Of a stretch of DNA of 64,000 nucleotides, positions 24,872 to 33,307 are shown piece after piece (position 1 is the stretch's first letter; the number at the start of each line of letters is the position of its first letter). Origin of the DNA: Kibdelosporangium sp. MJ126-NF4 (GTDB lineage Bacteria > Actinomycetota > Actinomycetes > Mycobacteriales > Pseudonocardiaceae). Made by a program: the position numbers and the translations under genes. The stretch covers positions 186,001 through 250,000 of the forward strand of contig NZ_CDME01000007.1 in the NCBI RefSeq assembly GCF_000826545.1, given 5' to 3'. Below the pieces are notes generated by a model, which searched no databases, was not told the origin of the DNA, and saw only the letters and a program-made list of their open reading frames with translations.

Positions 24872-26261
24872 CGACGTGGTGGACCTGTCCCGCTTCGCCC
24901 GGGAACACAAGTCCGCACCCGGGTATCTGGACGTGGCGGCCAACGCGCACGGCGCGGAGAAAGCGCTGCTGGTGCACCGTGCCCTCAGCCGGATACCGGA
25001 CAGTCCCGCCCGGGTGGTCGAGGTCGGCCCCGGCGGTGGGGCGGCGGTCAGCTTCCTGGCCGCCGAACTGGCCCGTGACCCCGACCCAGGCATGACCGTG
25101 CACCTCACGCTGATCGAGGCACCCGGGGTGGCCTCACAGTCCCTCGCGCAGGCGGTCGAGCGGTTCAACCAGATCGGCACCTGCACCGTCACCCAGGGGT
25201 TCGCCCAGGACATCGGCACCGTGGTGACCGACCCGGTGGATGTGATCAGCGCGTCGGCCCTGCTGCACGAGGTGTACTCCTACGGCGGCGGCTACAGCGG
25301 CCTGCACACGATGATGCGGACCCTGCCCACCGTGCTGCGCCCCAACGGGTTCTTCGTCTACCGGGACGTGTACGCGGTGGCAGGCCCCTCGCTGCACGAA
25401 CGGGTCATTCACTCCTACGACGCGCACGCGTGGTTGCAGTTCCTGCGCATGTTCCTGCCCCAGTACCTCACCGACGGGACCCATCCGTACCACCACGCCG
25501 CCGACGAGATCCTGGCCCGCCAGAACTCCCGGATCGTGCCCCTGCCCGAACTGGACTCGACGACCTGCGCGTTCGTCACCGCCCCGGTCGGGGTGCTGCG
25601 GGAGCTGCAACGGCACTACATCACGTTCCGGGACCACGTGTGGCGCTCCGGCGCCCTAGGTTTCACCCCGATCCTGGACGGACAGCTCGCCGGTGACTGG
25701 ATCGACTTCCGCACCGGGCACAAGCGGGTGCACTACACGCTCACCACCGCGGACTGGCTGTCTCCGTCGCAGAAGGCGATGCTGCGCGCGGTGAGCGAAC
25801 CGTACGCCGACCACCACACCATCGACGGCGACATCTTCGACGAGGTAACCGATGTCGCGCTGACCGCGTTCCTCGCCGCTGCGGAACGCAGGGACACCGC
25901 GTGCACCGAGGTGTGGTCGTCCTGGCTGGTGCGGGAGGGCAGGGAAACCTACGCCTACCTGACCATCGACGAACTGCTCACCGCGTTCGCCGTGCATTCC
26001 GCCCAAGCCTCTCCCGGGTACGAGACCGTCCTGATGCCTGTGCTCGACAGTGACATCCTCCTGCGGGAACGCAACTACTACAACAGGTTCCTCCGCAAAC
26101 GGCTGGCGAACCCGCTCATCGACGCCAAGCAGCTGGTGCTGTTCCAGAACATCCCGCTGGCCGACGCGGACACCCTCGGCCAGGCGTGGGAAGCGGTCCA
26201 CGGCTTCTGCGGCAAGCCCAACCTCGCCCGCGTCTACTCGGCCATCAACTCGAAGGGATAA
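24855..26261 (+). CDS. Class I SAM-dependent methyltransferase-like protein (cargo cluster)
   Basis: 468 residues from GTG 24855 (GTG 24861 also possible). The nucleotide-binding motif ARVVEVGPGGGAAVSFLAAE at about residues 52-71 is the glycine-rich loop of Rossmann methyltransferases. VHLTLIEAPG supplies the acidic residue for the ribose, and DVISASALLHEVYSYGGGY follows as the usual motif after strand 4. Residues beyond 230 form a large helical and beta extension with no motif I can name. The Rossmann part is followed by FRDHVWRSGALGFTPIL. The target is unknown. It is followed after 9 bp by the CYTH gene. Confidence 0.6.
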   Translation: MRVSGNDVVDLSRFAREHKSAPGYLDVAANAHGAEKALLVHRALSRIPDSPARVVEVGPGGGAAVSFLAAELARDPDPGMTVHLTLIEAPGVASQSLAQAVERFNQIGTCTVTQGFAQDIGTVVTDPVDVISASALLHEVYSYGGGYSGLHTMMRTLPTVLRPNGFFVYRDVYAVAGPSLHERVIHSYDAHAWLQFLRMFLPQYLTDGTHPYHHAADEILARQNSRIVPLPELDSTTCAFVTAPVGVLRELQRHYITFRDHVWRSGALGFTPILDGQLAGDWIDFRTGHKRVHYTLTTADWLSPSQKAMLRAVSEPYADHHTIDGDIFDEVTDVALTAFLAAAERRDTACTEVWSSWLVREGRETYAYLTIDELLTAFAVHSAQASPGYETVLMPVLDSDILLRERNYYNRFLRKRLANPLIDAKQLVLFQNIPLADADTLGQAWEAVHGFCGKPNLARVYSAINSKG

Positions 26262-26270
26262 TCGGCCGCC

Positions 26271-26891
26271 ATGAGCCTGATCGAGGTCGAGCGGAAACGC
26301 GAACTGTCCGGCACCAGCGAAACGCTGCTGCGGGCACGGCTGGTCGAGTTGGGCTACCACGCGGACGGCTCGGTCACCGAGATCGACACCTACTACAGCA
26401 GGCCGGACCGCGACTACCTGACGACCGTGGAGTGCCTACGGGTGCGGCAAAGGGACGGCTTCGCCGAGATCACCTACAAACCAGCGTCCACCACCGTTAC
26501 GCACAGCGCCGATGACGTGATCGCCAAACAGGAAACCAACGTCGCCCTGCGTGATATCGACCAAGCCGAGGCCGCGCACCGGCTCCTCACCGCGATCGGC
26601 ATGATCCCGCTGGCGCGGGTCGAGAAGACCCGGGCCATGTACCGGCACCCGCACCATCCGCAGGTGATCGTCAACCTCGACACGGTCACCGGGGTCGGGA
26701 CGTTCCTCGAGACCGAGGTCATCGACATCGACCCGGAGCGGGCAGCCGGGCTGCTGGAACAGACCGAGCAGCAGCTCGACATCACCGGACATCCCGTCGT
26801 GGGCCTGTCCTACCGAGACCTCGTTCTCCAACATGCCCAGCCCGCCGACGCCCAGCCCGCGCACCTGATTGAAGCCGCCGTCGATTACTGA
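26271..26891 (+). CDS. CYTH-domain protein (class IV adenylate cyclase / triphosphatase type)
   Basis: 206 residues from ATG 26271. The N-terminal signature IEVERKREL fits the ExExK motif of CYTH tunnel enzymes. Further conserved basic and acidic positions are visible in VECLRVRQRDGFAEITYKP, KTRAMYRHP, VIVNLDTVTGVGTFLETEV and DIDP. These proteins use metal ions to act on triphosphate groups: adenylate cyclase, thiamine triphosphatase and tripolyphosphatase are known activities. It is the last gene of the rightward cargo operon and ends 16 bp before the Tn554-like element C. Confidence 0.78.
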   Translation: MSLIEVERKRELSGTSETLLRARLVELGYHADGSVTEIDTYYSRPDRDYLTTVECLRVRQRDGFAEITYKPASTTVTHSADDVIAKQETNVALRDIDQAEAAHRLLTAIGMIPLARVEKTRAMYRHPHHPQVIVNLDTVTGVGTFLETEVIDIDPERAAGLLEQTEQQLDITGHPVVGLSYRDLVLQHAQPADAQPAHLIEAAVDY

Positions 26892-26907
26892 CCGAACCGG
26901 CACCCAT

Positions 26908-27315
26908 TTAGTCGGGTTCGTATTTGGCCAGGCGACGGCGTAGTTCCAGGTTCTCGCCTTGTGCGACCTCCAGGGCCTTGCGCAGTGCGGTGACTTCCTT
27001 CTGGTGCACTTGTCGTTGTTCGGTGAGTTTGGCGCTCAGCGCCCGCACCGCGGCTGAGGTCGAGGTGGTGTCGTCCTCTGTCGGCTGGGGCTGGCGGGTC
27101 GGATTGTGCTTGGTGCGGTGGCGTTCGATCTGAGACCGCAGCGTCGGGTGGTTGTAGAGGAAGTCGGTGCTGACCTGCGCTTTGCGGGCGACAGTCGTGA
27201 AGTTGATCGTTTCGCCGGCTTTGGTCATGTTCTTCAGCGCGCTCTGCGCTCGCGCTTCTGCCTGCTGGGTGCGTGCGTGGGCGGCCTGACGTAGGTGCTC
27301 CGGAACAGGGCTCAT
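26908..27315 (-). CDS. TnpC-like DUF6262 protein (element C)
   Basis: 135 residues from ATG 27315, overlapping the TnpB stop by 4 bp. An N-terminal helix-turn-helix-like part (TINFTTVARKAQVSTDFLYN, residues 36-55) is followed by a long coiled coil (SAKLTEQRQVHQKEVTALRK, and beyond to residue 131). This matches DUF6262, the family of Tn554 TnpC, which influences orientation and efficiency of transposition without being a recombinase (family knowledge). It is the only TnpC-like protein in the window and might serve the other modules too. Confidence 0.75.
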   Translation of the reverse strand: MSPVPEHLRQAAHARTQQAEARAQSALKNMTKAGETINFTTVARKAQVSTDFLYNHPTLRSQIERHRTKHNPTRQPQPTEDDTTSTSAAVRALSAKLTEQRQVHQKEVTALRKALEVAQGENLELRRRLAKYEPD

Positions 27316-29537
27316 GCGATGTTCCCCCGCGACTGCTCAGGGGTCGATTCAGGCCGGTCGGGGACACCAGCTCCGCGAACAGCCCGCATCTGGTCTCCGT
27401 CGAGGACGGCCACCTGATCCAAGGCGACCAAGACCTTGCGCAGCGCGGTGGTCTCCGCCAGCCGTCCGGCCAGCCAGACGTTGTCCTCACCCATCGGTTC
27501 TCCATAACGGGCGGCAAACTGGGTCTGCCGCTGGTCGACCAATGCCTCCGTCTGGTCCAGCTGTCTGACCAATTCGTCACGGTGAGATTGGTCGGTGACC
27601 CACTTTTCACAGCTCAGACAAGCGTTGCCCTTCGTGCAGACCTGCTTGGGCGGCAACATGCACCAGCCGTTGGGCAGCACCCGGTCGGCTCGCTTCTGCA
27701 AGGCCAGCAGATCGTAGAGGTCGCTGGGGTCGATGGCCGCCTGTCGTCCGTCGGCCGTGACCTTCTTGAACCGCAGGAACTCCCGCTCGGCGGTTTCGGC
27801 CAGGGTTTTGGCGTAATGCAGGGTCATGGTCGGAGTGATATGTCCCAGGTACCGCATGACCACGTGAATGGGGACCCCGGCGTTGATCAGACTGGTGGCG
27901 CGAGTGTGCCGGAAGCGGTGGGTCTTGGAGATTGCCACTGGTCGGCCCACGCTATCGGTGACCGACAGCAGCTCGGTCAAGACTCGCAGCCGCCCAGGCA
28001 GGGTGCCTGCGGAGTAGGGAAGTTTGCCCAACCTATTGCCTCGGGTGCGGAGAAACAGGTACTGCGGGATAGTTCCCTCGGGGGCGCCTTGATCAACCAT
28101 GAACTGTTGTGCCCACTGCTGCTGGGCGCGGACAATCTGCACGATCTCGGCGTCTACCGGAATGCTGGGGGCGGGGCCATCGGAGGTTTTGGTCAACTGG
28201 TAGGTCATCCTGGCCACGAATTCGTCACCCTCATCCTCGCCGTGCCCGTGGCGGGAGAGCAGAGGCTTGAGCGGGTCGAAGTCCATCAACAGGATTTCGT
28301 GCAGCCGACGCCCTGTGCGCAGCAGCAGCATCAACGCGTGAAACGCCTGAATGTCACCGATCCCGCCCTCGCTCTTGGGAGCGGCCAATGCACCGGAACC
28401 GGCCGCGATCTGCGAGACGACTTCGTCTTCCAGCACCAGGTCGTCGGAGAGCTTGTTGACCCTGCGGGGTTTGTACTCGAGAGGGATGATCGCGCAATAG
28501 TGCGGTTCGAGCAGCCGCCACCGCGGCTCGGCCAGCGCGGTCGCTGCCTCCTCCCGGTGGTCGTACATGAACCGGTAGAACGCCTCCACGGTGTTGTTGA
28601 TCTGGCGGCGTACCACCATGCCCAACGGCTTGCCTTTCGTCGGGCCAGTTACGACACGATGCTGGCGCACCGTCTCCAGAAAGCCCCGCACCCATGGGCG
28701 TAGCTCATGCGGGTCAGCGACTAGTTGCGGCCCGGCGCAGCCGATCTGGTCGATGTAGCGTTCCAACCACTTCAACGAGTCGACACGGGTCTTGAGAGTT
28801 GACCAGGTGTACTGGCCGGAGGAAAGCGCGATTCCCAGCCACCACTTCGCACCCTCACGGAGCCATTCGGTGTTCAGACGGCTGAAGTTGGTGACGTGCC
28901 GACCGTTCGGTTCGTGCTCACGTACCGGAATCCGCGTATCCATTGCCGGATTCCACACGTCGAGTTGCCACCATTGGCCGTCATGATAGGCGTGGGCCAA
29001 CCGGTCCTGGCAACGTTTGAGGGCTCCTCGCGTGTGTTGCTCGTAGAACTTCCGGGTCGCGGGGGTGAGGTGCATCAGCCCCCGGCGCGCATGCTTGAGC
29101 CAGTCGTCCGGGGTCAGCGCGGTGACTGATCGGGCGGCACGAGCCTGGGCCGATCCATGCCGGAGAGCGTTAAGCAACACCTGGCGAAGTGCCCCGAATC
29201 TGAGGCGATCGATCATGCCGCCATTGATGACCTCTTGGTGGATAAACCAACACAACTCCCAGATCATCGGGGTCGGCAGGTCCCGCAGAGTCACCGCTTT
29301 TACCACACGGTCCGCGCTGCGCGAATAGTGGCCGACGAACGCTTGGTCGTACAGAGGCGGCATGTTCGCGGAGTCGAAGTGATCCAGCCGATACGGATCG
29401 GGCACGGCCTCCCACAGCCGCCGGGCTTTGTCCTCACTGAACAGGTGCGCGACCGGGAGGCGAGGATCACGCCGGTCCGTCCGCTTGGCCGATCGCGCGG
29501 TGACCAGGACCGGAATGAACTCACTCGGCGTCGTCAA
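27312..29537 (-). CDS. TnpB-like large tyrosine recombinase (element C)
   Basis: 741 residues from TTG 29537, chosen because GGGGAG lies six bases upstream and it couples to the TnpA stop (17-bp overlap); the frame is open to 29615. Catalytic residues: Arg in RTGRRLHEILL, His and Arg in THRFRHTRATS, His in YLGHITPTM and Tyr in LHYAKTLAE. The C-terminal zinc-type cluster CMLPPKQVCTKGNACLSCEK is well formed. Together with TnpA and TnpC it should mobilise the element. Confidence 0.82.
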   Translation of the reverse strand: MTTPSEFIPVLVTARSAKRTDRRDPRLPVAHLFSEDKARRLWEAVPDPYRLDHFDSANMPPLYDQAFVGHYSRSADRVVKAVTLRDLPTPMIWELCWFIHQEVINGGMIDRLRFGALRQVLLNALRHGSAQARAARSVTALTPDDWLKHARRGLMHLTPATRKFYEQHTRGALKRCQDRLAHAYHDGQWWQLDVWNPAMDTRIPVREHEPNGRHVTNFSRLNTEWLREGAKWWLGIALSSGQYTWSTLKTRVDSLKWLERYIDQIGCAGPQLVADPHELRPWVRGFLETVRQHRVVTGPTKGKPLGMVVRRQINNTVEAFYRFMYDHREEAATALAEPRWRLLEPHYCAIIPLEYKPRRVNKLSDDLVLEDEVVSQIAAGSGALAAPKSEGGIGDIQAFHALMLLLRTGRRLHEILLMDFDPLKPLLSRHGHGEDEGDEFVARMTYQLTKTSDGPAPSIPVDAEIVQIVRAQQQWAQQFMVDQGAPEGTIPQYLFLRTRGNRLGKLPYSAGTLPGRLRVLTELLSVTDSVGRPVAISKTHRFRHTRATSLINAGVPIHVVMRYLGHITPTMTLHYAKTLAETAEREFLRFKKVTADGRQAAIDPSDLYDLLALQKRADRVLPNGWCMLPPKQVCTKGNACLSCEKWVTDQSHRDELVRQLDQTEALVDQRQTQFAARYGEPMGEDNVWLAGRLAETTALRKVLVALDQVAVLDGDQMRAVRGAGVPDRPESTPEQSRGNIA

Positions 29538-30702
29538 CAGGAACTCCCCAGGAATCGGTGATTCGTTTCCAGTCAGCGCAGGCGCGTAGTTCGGCGTCCT
29601 CGGTGACGTGCGCATATTTGTTGATCGTTGTTTGGATGTCGGAGTGACCGAGCCTCCGGCTGACCACGTGCATCGGGGTCCCGGCCAGCAGCAAAGCCGT
29701 GGCGTGGGTGTGCCGGTACCAGTGCGGCGTCATCTCCGTCGGCAAGCCGGGCACCCGCTTCTTCATGGAACCGAGGTGCTTGTAGACGCTCTCACCGCGC
29801 AGCGGTGCGAACTGCTCGCCCCGATGGATATTGCAGAAGATGTAGGCACTGTCCCAATCCTCCAGCACCACATCAGCGCCCAGTTCACACAGCGCCCATA
29901 CGTAGTCGCCGTACAGTCGGTCCAGTTCCGAGCCGATGTGTACCCGCCGGTAGCCACTCTTGGCGCGCAACCCGTGTGGATGATCGTCGCGGTAGACGAC
30001 CTCGATCATGGCGGTGGTGCCGGTCCCGGTCCTCCAGTCCCGGTGTTGCAACCCGAGTGCTTCACCCAGCCGCAACCCGGTCTCCTCCAGGAGCGTCCAC
30101 AACAGGCGGTAGCGCAATTCACCTACCCACGTCCCGAGGTCGGTATCCCACTTCGCCTCGGCTATGCGCAACGCCGTCATCTGCCCAGGCAGCAACACGG
30201 GCACGGGCTTGGCCCGAACCCTCATGGACACTGTGCTGCGCTGTCTCCCCTGCTTGCGGGCCACGTGCTCCAGGAATGGCAGATACCGGCCCGGTCGGGC
30301 ACGGACCGTCTCGTACAACCCCGCAGCCATCTCGACACCGCGGGCGGCGTGATACCGGTAGAAGCTCATCACCGCCCGAACCCGCACCGCCACCGTTGAA
30401 TCGGCCGCTGGATCACTGACCTCCAACGGCACCACCTCGGACCCCGCTCGGCCTTGCCGAACCTGCCCGACGAATGTCCCGACGTCCGTGATGCCGATGG
30501 TGTCCCACCGCTGGCCGCGTCGCTCCAGGAACGTCCACCATAGCTCCAGACCCTTGGCGTAGTTCTTGATCGTGTTCGGCGAACTGTCCGTCGAGCGCAG
30601 GTATTCCAGATACCGCTCAACCGGCTCGACCACCCGGTAGTCGGCCCCCAGCACGGTCCATGTCGGCCCCTGCTGGGTAGCTACCCGCTGCTTGAACGCC
30701 AT
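29521..30702 (-). CDS. TnpA-like tyrosine recombinase (element C)
   Basis: 393 residues from ATG 30702 (MAFKQRVATQQ), with GGAGAAGAGA before it; the longer frame to 30810 runs into the element end. The core-binding domain (EPVERYLEYLRSTDSSPNTI) precedes the catalytic domain with Arg in ETGLRLGEALGL, His and Arg in HWYRHTHAT, His in RLGHSDIQT and Tyr in NKYAHVTED. All residues needed for strand exchange are present. Confidence 0.85.
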   Translation of the reverse strand: MAFKQRVATQQGPTWTVLGADYRVVEPVERYLEYLRSTDSSPNTIKNYAKGLELWWTFLERRGQRWDTIGITDVGTFVGQVRQGRAGSEVVPLEVSDPAADSTVAVRVRAVMSFYRYHAARGVEMAAGLYETVRARPGRYLPFLEHVARKQGRQRSTVSMRVRAKPVPVLLPGQMTALRIAEAKWDTDLGTWVGELRYRLLWTLLEETGLRLGEALGLQHRDWRTGTGTTAMIEVVYRDDHPHGLRAKSGYRRVHIGSELDRLYGDYVWALCELGADVVLEDWDSAYIFCNIHRGEQFAPLRGESVYKHLGSMKKRVPGLPTEMTPHWYRHTHATALLLAGTPMHVVSRRLGHSDIQTTINKYAHVTEDAELRACADWKRITDSWGVPVDDAE

Positions 30703-30726
30703 TTCTCTTCTCCGACATGTCACCGC

Positions 30727-30838
30727 TGTCAACGGCACTCCTGTAGAGTACGGATAACAGTAACGTCCACGGGTGCGACACGGCGATGGAGGGCTCGTCA
30801 CGGATGTCAACGGCAGTGCAAGTCAGGTACGGACAACA
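30727..30838. repeat. Pair of imperfect direct repeats near the element C boundary
   Basis: The unit is TGTCAACGGCA, a spacer of 11-12 bases, then TACGGA(T/C)AACA. Copy 1 is 30727-30759 and copy 2 is 30805-30838. The first word is identical in both and the second differs at one base. They lie between the TnpA start and the broken HNH gene, where recombinase binding sites are expected. Confidence 0.5.
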
Positions 30839-31118
30839 CATGGTGCCACTCGCCGAAGCCTGGCGGTCCGGGGCGGCACGCTGGACGGACGAGCAACGCA
30901 AGCAGTTCGCGAACGACCTGAACAACCCGCAGCTGTTCGCGGTGACGGCGACGTCGAACAGGTCGAAAGGCGACCAGGACCCGGCGACGTGGAAGCCGCC
31001 GACGAAGGCGTACTGGTGCACGTATGCGAAGAACTACGTCGCCGTGAAGGCCGCCTACAAGCTGACAGTGGACGAGAAAGAGCGCGCCGGACTCGCCCAG
31101 ATGCTCGCCACCTGCTGA
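30837..31118 (+). pseudogene. Secreted HNH nuclease (DUF1524 type), C-terminal half only
   Basis: About 93 codons reading HMVPLAEAWRSGAARWTDEQ, FANDLNNPQLFAVTATSNRS, KGDQDPATWKPPTKAYWCTY and LAQMLATC. This is the second half of actinobacterial secreted HNH nucleases, where the sequence normally continues leftwards as DxDH. Only the His of that DH pair remains; the preceding residues read YGQ and belong to the repeat copy. The signal peptide and first half are absent from the window. The gene was probably cut by insertion of element C. Confidence 0.78.
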
Positions 31119-31125
31119 GCGGCCG

Positions 31126-31932
31126 TCAGATCGTGAACGGCAACGCGAACGCCACCCGCTCGGCCAGCTCCTTGTCGCCTTGTGTTTTTGCGCGGGCGAA
31201 ACCGGCCTCGGCCGGGATTCGTCCACCTGCGACTCGCGTGAACACGGTCGACGGCATGGTCAGCGTCGCGGTTGCCGGGCCCGGCAGTTCGTCCACGACG
31301 GCGGCGCGTCCGTCGACCTGGACGTGGATCTGTCGGGTGACCGGGCCTGTCAGGTCGATCGTGACCGACGTTCCCTGTGCTGCGTTGGCCTTCTTGCCGA
31401 CGATGAAGCCGAGTGCCGCCGTGATCTCGTCGAACGAGAGCTCGGCGCACGGCCCCGACTCGTTGCCGGGCCGGTCCAGCGTCTCCCGGATGTCCTGCTC
31501 GTGCATCCAGCAGTCGAACAGGCGGATCCGCATGAACCGGGCGTACGTGCCCTGACCTGCCGGTGTCCACGACGGCGCGAAGAAGTCCTCTTCGGACATC
31601 GCGGTCAGTGCTTCCGCCCGGGTCGCGGTGATCTCGCGGAAACGGCGGTGCACCTCGGCGGGGGACTGGGGCCGCATCCACTGCACCCAGCACTCGTTGA
31701 TCGCGCCGATCTCGTTGCGTACGTGGGGAAGGTCGCGCACGGCTTCGTCCAGCGGCGGCTGTTCGCCCGTGAGGCCGAGTTCGGTGCCGATGATGTGGGC
31801 GATGTTGTCCTGTACCGACCAGCCGGGCAGTGACGTCGGCGCGGTCCACTGCTCGACTGTCAGCTCCGCGAGCAGCTTGTCGATCGAGGACCACTCGTCG
31901 ACGAGGGCCTGCACCGTCTGCGCCTTGCTCAT
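31126..31932 (-). CDS. Maleylpyruvate isomerase-family mycothiol-dependent enzyme
   Basis: 268 residues from ATG 31932, with GGAGG six bases upstream. The N-terminal DinB-like four-helix domain ([34 protein letters not shown], then [19 protein letters not shown]) carries the His residues that bind the metal in this family (HI in the first motif and H in MHEQD). The C-terminal part resembles the SCP-2-like domain often attached. Such enzymes use mycothiol for isomerisation or detoxification. It is the third gene of an operon with a DsbA-like protein and a TetR regulator, and overlaps the former by 4 bp. Confidence 0.75.
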   Translation of the reverse strand: MSKAQTVQALVDEWSSIDKLLAELTVEQWTAPTSLPGWSVQDNIAHIIGTELGLTGEQPPLDEAVRDLPHVRNEIGAINECWVQWMRPQSPAEVHRRFREITATRAEALTAMSEEDFFAPSWTPAGQGTYARFMRIRLFDCWMHEQDIRETLDRPGNESGPCAELSFDEITAALGFIVGKKANAAQGTSVTIDLTGPVTRQIHVQVDGRAAVVDELPGPATATLTMPSTVFTRVAGGRIPAEAGFARAKTQGDKELAERVAFALPFTI

Positions 31933-32624
31933 GCTGTTCCTCCAGAGAAATCTATGATCTCGCCACGGTTCACGCTGACCCAGTCCCGGCCGCCGAGGTA
32001 CGGCTGCAGGTTCTCCGCGATCAGCTGCAGGTCGGCCGGTGACTTGGGGCGTTGCAGTTCGTAGACGTGGGGCAGGTCCGCCATTCCGGTCACCACGTTC
32101 CACAGCTTCAGCGCGTCCTCGCCGCGTGGCGGGTTGACCAGGACAGGACCGAACAGCACCTGTTCTGCGGCGAACTCTGGGGCGAAGAACAGTGTGGGGA
32201 CACCGAAACCGCCCGCGTCGATCACGCGCTGGTGGTCGGCTTTGACCTCGTCATGGGTGGTCGGGTCGTTGATCGCCTTGTCGAGCACGGCTGGATCGTC
32301 GAGCAACTGCCTGGCCACGGCCGGATCGTGCGGTTTCTCGCCGCGGGCGTGCAGCGCCTCGCCGATGCGGGCGTACCACGTGTCCAGCAGGTCCATGCTT
32401 TGCCTGCGCAGCAACGCGCCGATCCGCATCAGCGACCAGCCGTAGGACCACTCCCGCTCCCACGGGTGTTTCTTGCCGTCGAACCGGTTGACCTCCTCCA
32501 GGCTGAAGAAGCGCCAGTTGACCGTGATGCCGAGTTGGTCGCGCACGTCCCGGATCCACACCGAGGTCTGGTAGGCGAACGGGCACATCGGGTCGAAGTG
32601 GAAGTCGACTTCTGTGTGCGTCAT
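31929..32624 (-). CDS. DsbA-family thioredoxin-fold protein with a single active-site Cys
   Basis: 231 residues from ATG 32624. The N-terminus [18 protein letters not shown] is the family's active-site region, as in mycobacterial Rv2466c (which has CPWC). Here the motif is CPFA, so the second cysteine is missing and a disulfide-exchange cycle within the motif is not possible. The helical insert and GVPTLFF cis-proline motif ([11 protein letters not shown]) are kept. A glutathione-transferase-like or isomerase role using mycothiol is more likely. It overlaps the TetR gene upstream and the mycothiol enzyme downstream. Confidence 0.72.
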   Translation of the reverse strand: MTHTEVDFHFDPMCPFAYQTSVWIRDVRDQLGITVNWRFFSLEEVNRFDGKKHPWEREWSYGWSLMRIGALLRRQSMDLLDTWYARIGEALHARGEKPHDPAVARQLLDDPAVLDKAINDPTTHDEVKADHQRVIDAGGFGVPTLFFAPEFAAEQVLFGPVLVNPPRGEDALKLWNVVTGMADLPHVYELQRPKSPADLQLIAENLQPYLGGRDWVSVNRGEIIDFSGGTA

Positions 32625-33205
32625 CCCGGCTCCTTCAGGTGGGCGCTGATCAACGCGCGGACGCCGTCGGCGATCTCCCCGGAGGACCGCAGCCGCACCT
32701 TGGCGATCAGGATCTGGCCCTGGATCTGGGCGAGAACCAGCCGCGCCAGCTGACGGGGATCCACGCCGTCGCGCAACTCGGCCCGCTCGCACGCGTCGAC
32801 GAGCCGCGCCTCCCACCGGTCGAAGACCTCGGCGACGTGGGCTCGCAGCTCGTCGTCGGTGGTCGACAACTCGGCAGCGAGGTTTCCGAACGGACACCCG
32901 ACGATCCGTCCGAACTTGTCCTCGAACGCGCTCTGCACGTGCGCGACCGCACCCGCGACTGCGTAGATCCCCTGGTCCTCGGCCTCGTCGAAGCGCTTGT
33001 CGAACTGGGTTGCGTGCAGGTCGACCACCGCCTTGGCCAGCTCGGCCTTCGACGGGAAGAAGTGGTAGAAGCTGCCCTTGTGCACGTCGGCGGCGGCACA
33101 CAGGTCGCTGATCCCGACCGACGTGTAACTGCGGGTCAGGAACAACTTCGCGGCCGACCGGACAATCCGGTCCCGCGACACGACCGGCTGGCTCTGCGGC
33201 GCCAT
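32621..33205 (-). CDS. TetR-family transcriptional regulator
   Basis: 194 residues from ATG 33205 (GTG 33226 is possible and would add seven residues). The helix-turn-helix is at about residues 10-55 ([40 protein letters not shown]). The C-terminal ligand domain contains [12 protein letters not shown], found in a subgroup of TetR proteins with a conserved Cys. It is the first gene of the operon with the DsbA-like and mycothiol-dependent proteins and probably represses it through the palindrome at 33232-33241. Confidence 0.82.
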   Translation of the reverse strand: MAPQSQPVVSRDRIVRSAAKLFLTRSYTSVGISDLCAAADVHKGSFYHFFPSKAELAKAVVDLHATQFDKRFDEAEDQGIYAVAGAVAHVQSAFEDKFGRIVGCPFGNLAAELSTTDDELRAHVAEVFDRWEARLVDACERAELRDGVDPRQLARLVLAQIQGQILIAKVRLRSSGEIADGVRALISAHLKEPG

Positions 33206-33231
33206 GCCCCGCACGCTAGCGCCCACTTGAC

Positions 33232-33241
33232 TGACCGGTCA
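33232..33241. promoter_or_regulatory. Likely TetR operator
   Basis: Perfect 10-bp palindrome TGACCGGTCA directly upstream of the TetR gene, preceded by TTGAC (33227-33231). TetR proteins of this type often bind such GACCGGTC cores. Confidence 0.55.
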
Positions 33242-33258
33242 ACTACTCGTGGTGGAAC

Positions 33259-33292
33259 GGCAGGGCCCGCGTCGTGTGACGCGGGCCCTGCC
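33259..33292. terminator. Strong hairpin between the TetR promoter and the PKD protease
   Basis: Fifteen-base perfect arms starting GGCAGGGCCCGCGTC, with a 4-base loop (GTGT). It lies 15 bp past the stop of the leftward protease gene and should end its transcript. Confidence 0.75.
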
Positions 33293-33307
33293 GATGCTGT
33301 GGTCAGG

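Larger units (their letters stand above)
26908..30804 (-). mobile_element. Tn554-like element C (TnpA, TnpB, TnpC)
   Basis: Three overlapping genes in the order of Tn554: a 393-residue TnpA-like and a 741-residue TnpB-like tyrosine recombinase, then a 135-residue DUF6262/TnpC-like protein. The exact ends are not clear. The left end must lie between 26891 and 26908. The right end lies before the HNH-nuclease fragment that begins at about 30837. The TTA(C/T)(A/G)TGGA termini of elements 1 and A were not found. Boundaries given are approximate. Confidence 0.6.

Noticed and set aside
26891..30840. Search for TTA(C/T)(A/G)TGGA ends around element C
   Set aside because: Only partial look-alikes were found (for example near 26905 and 30764), not convincing as termini.
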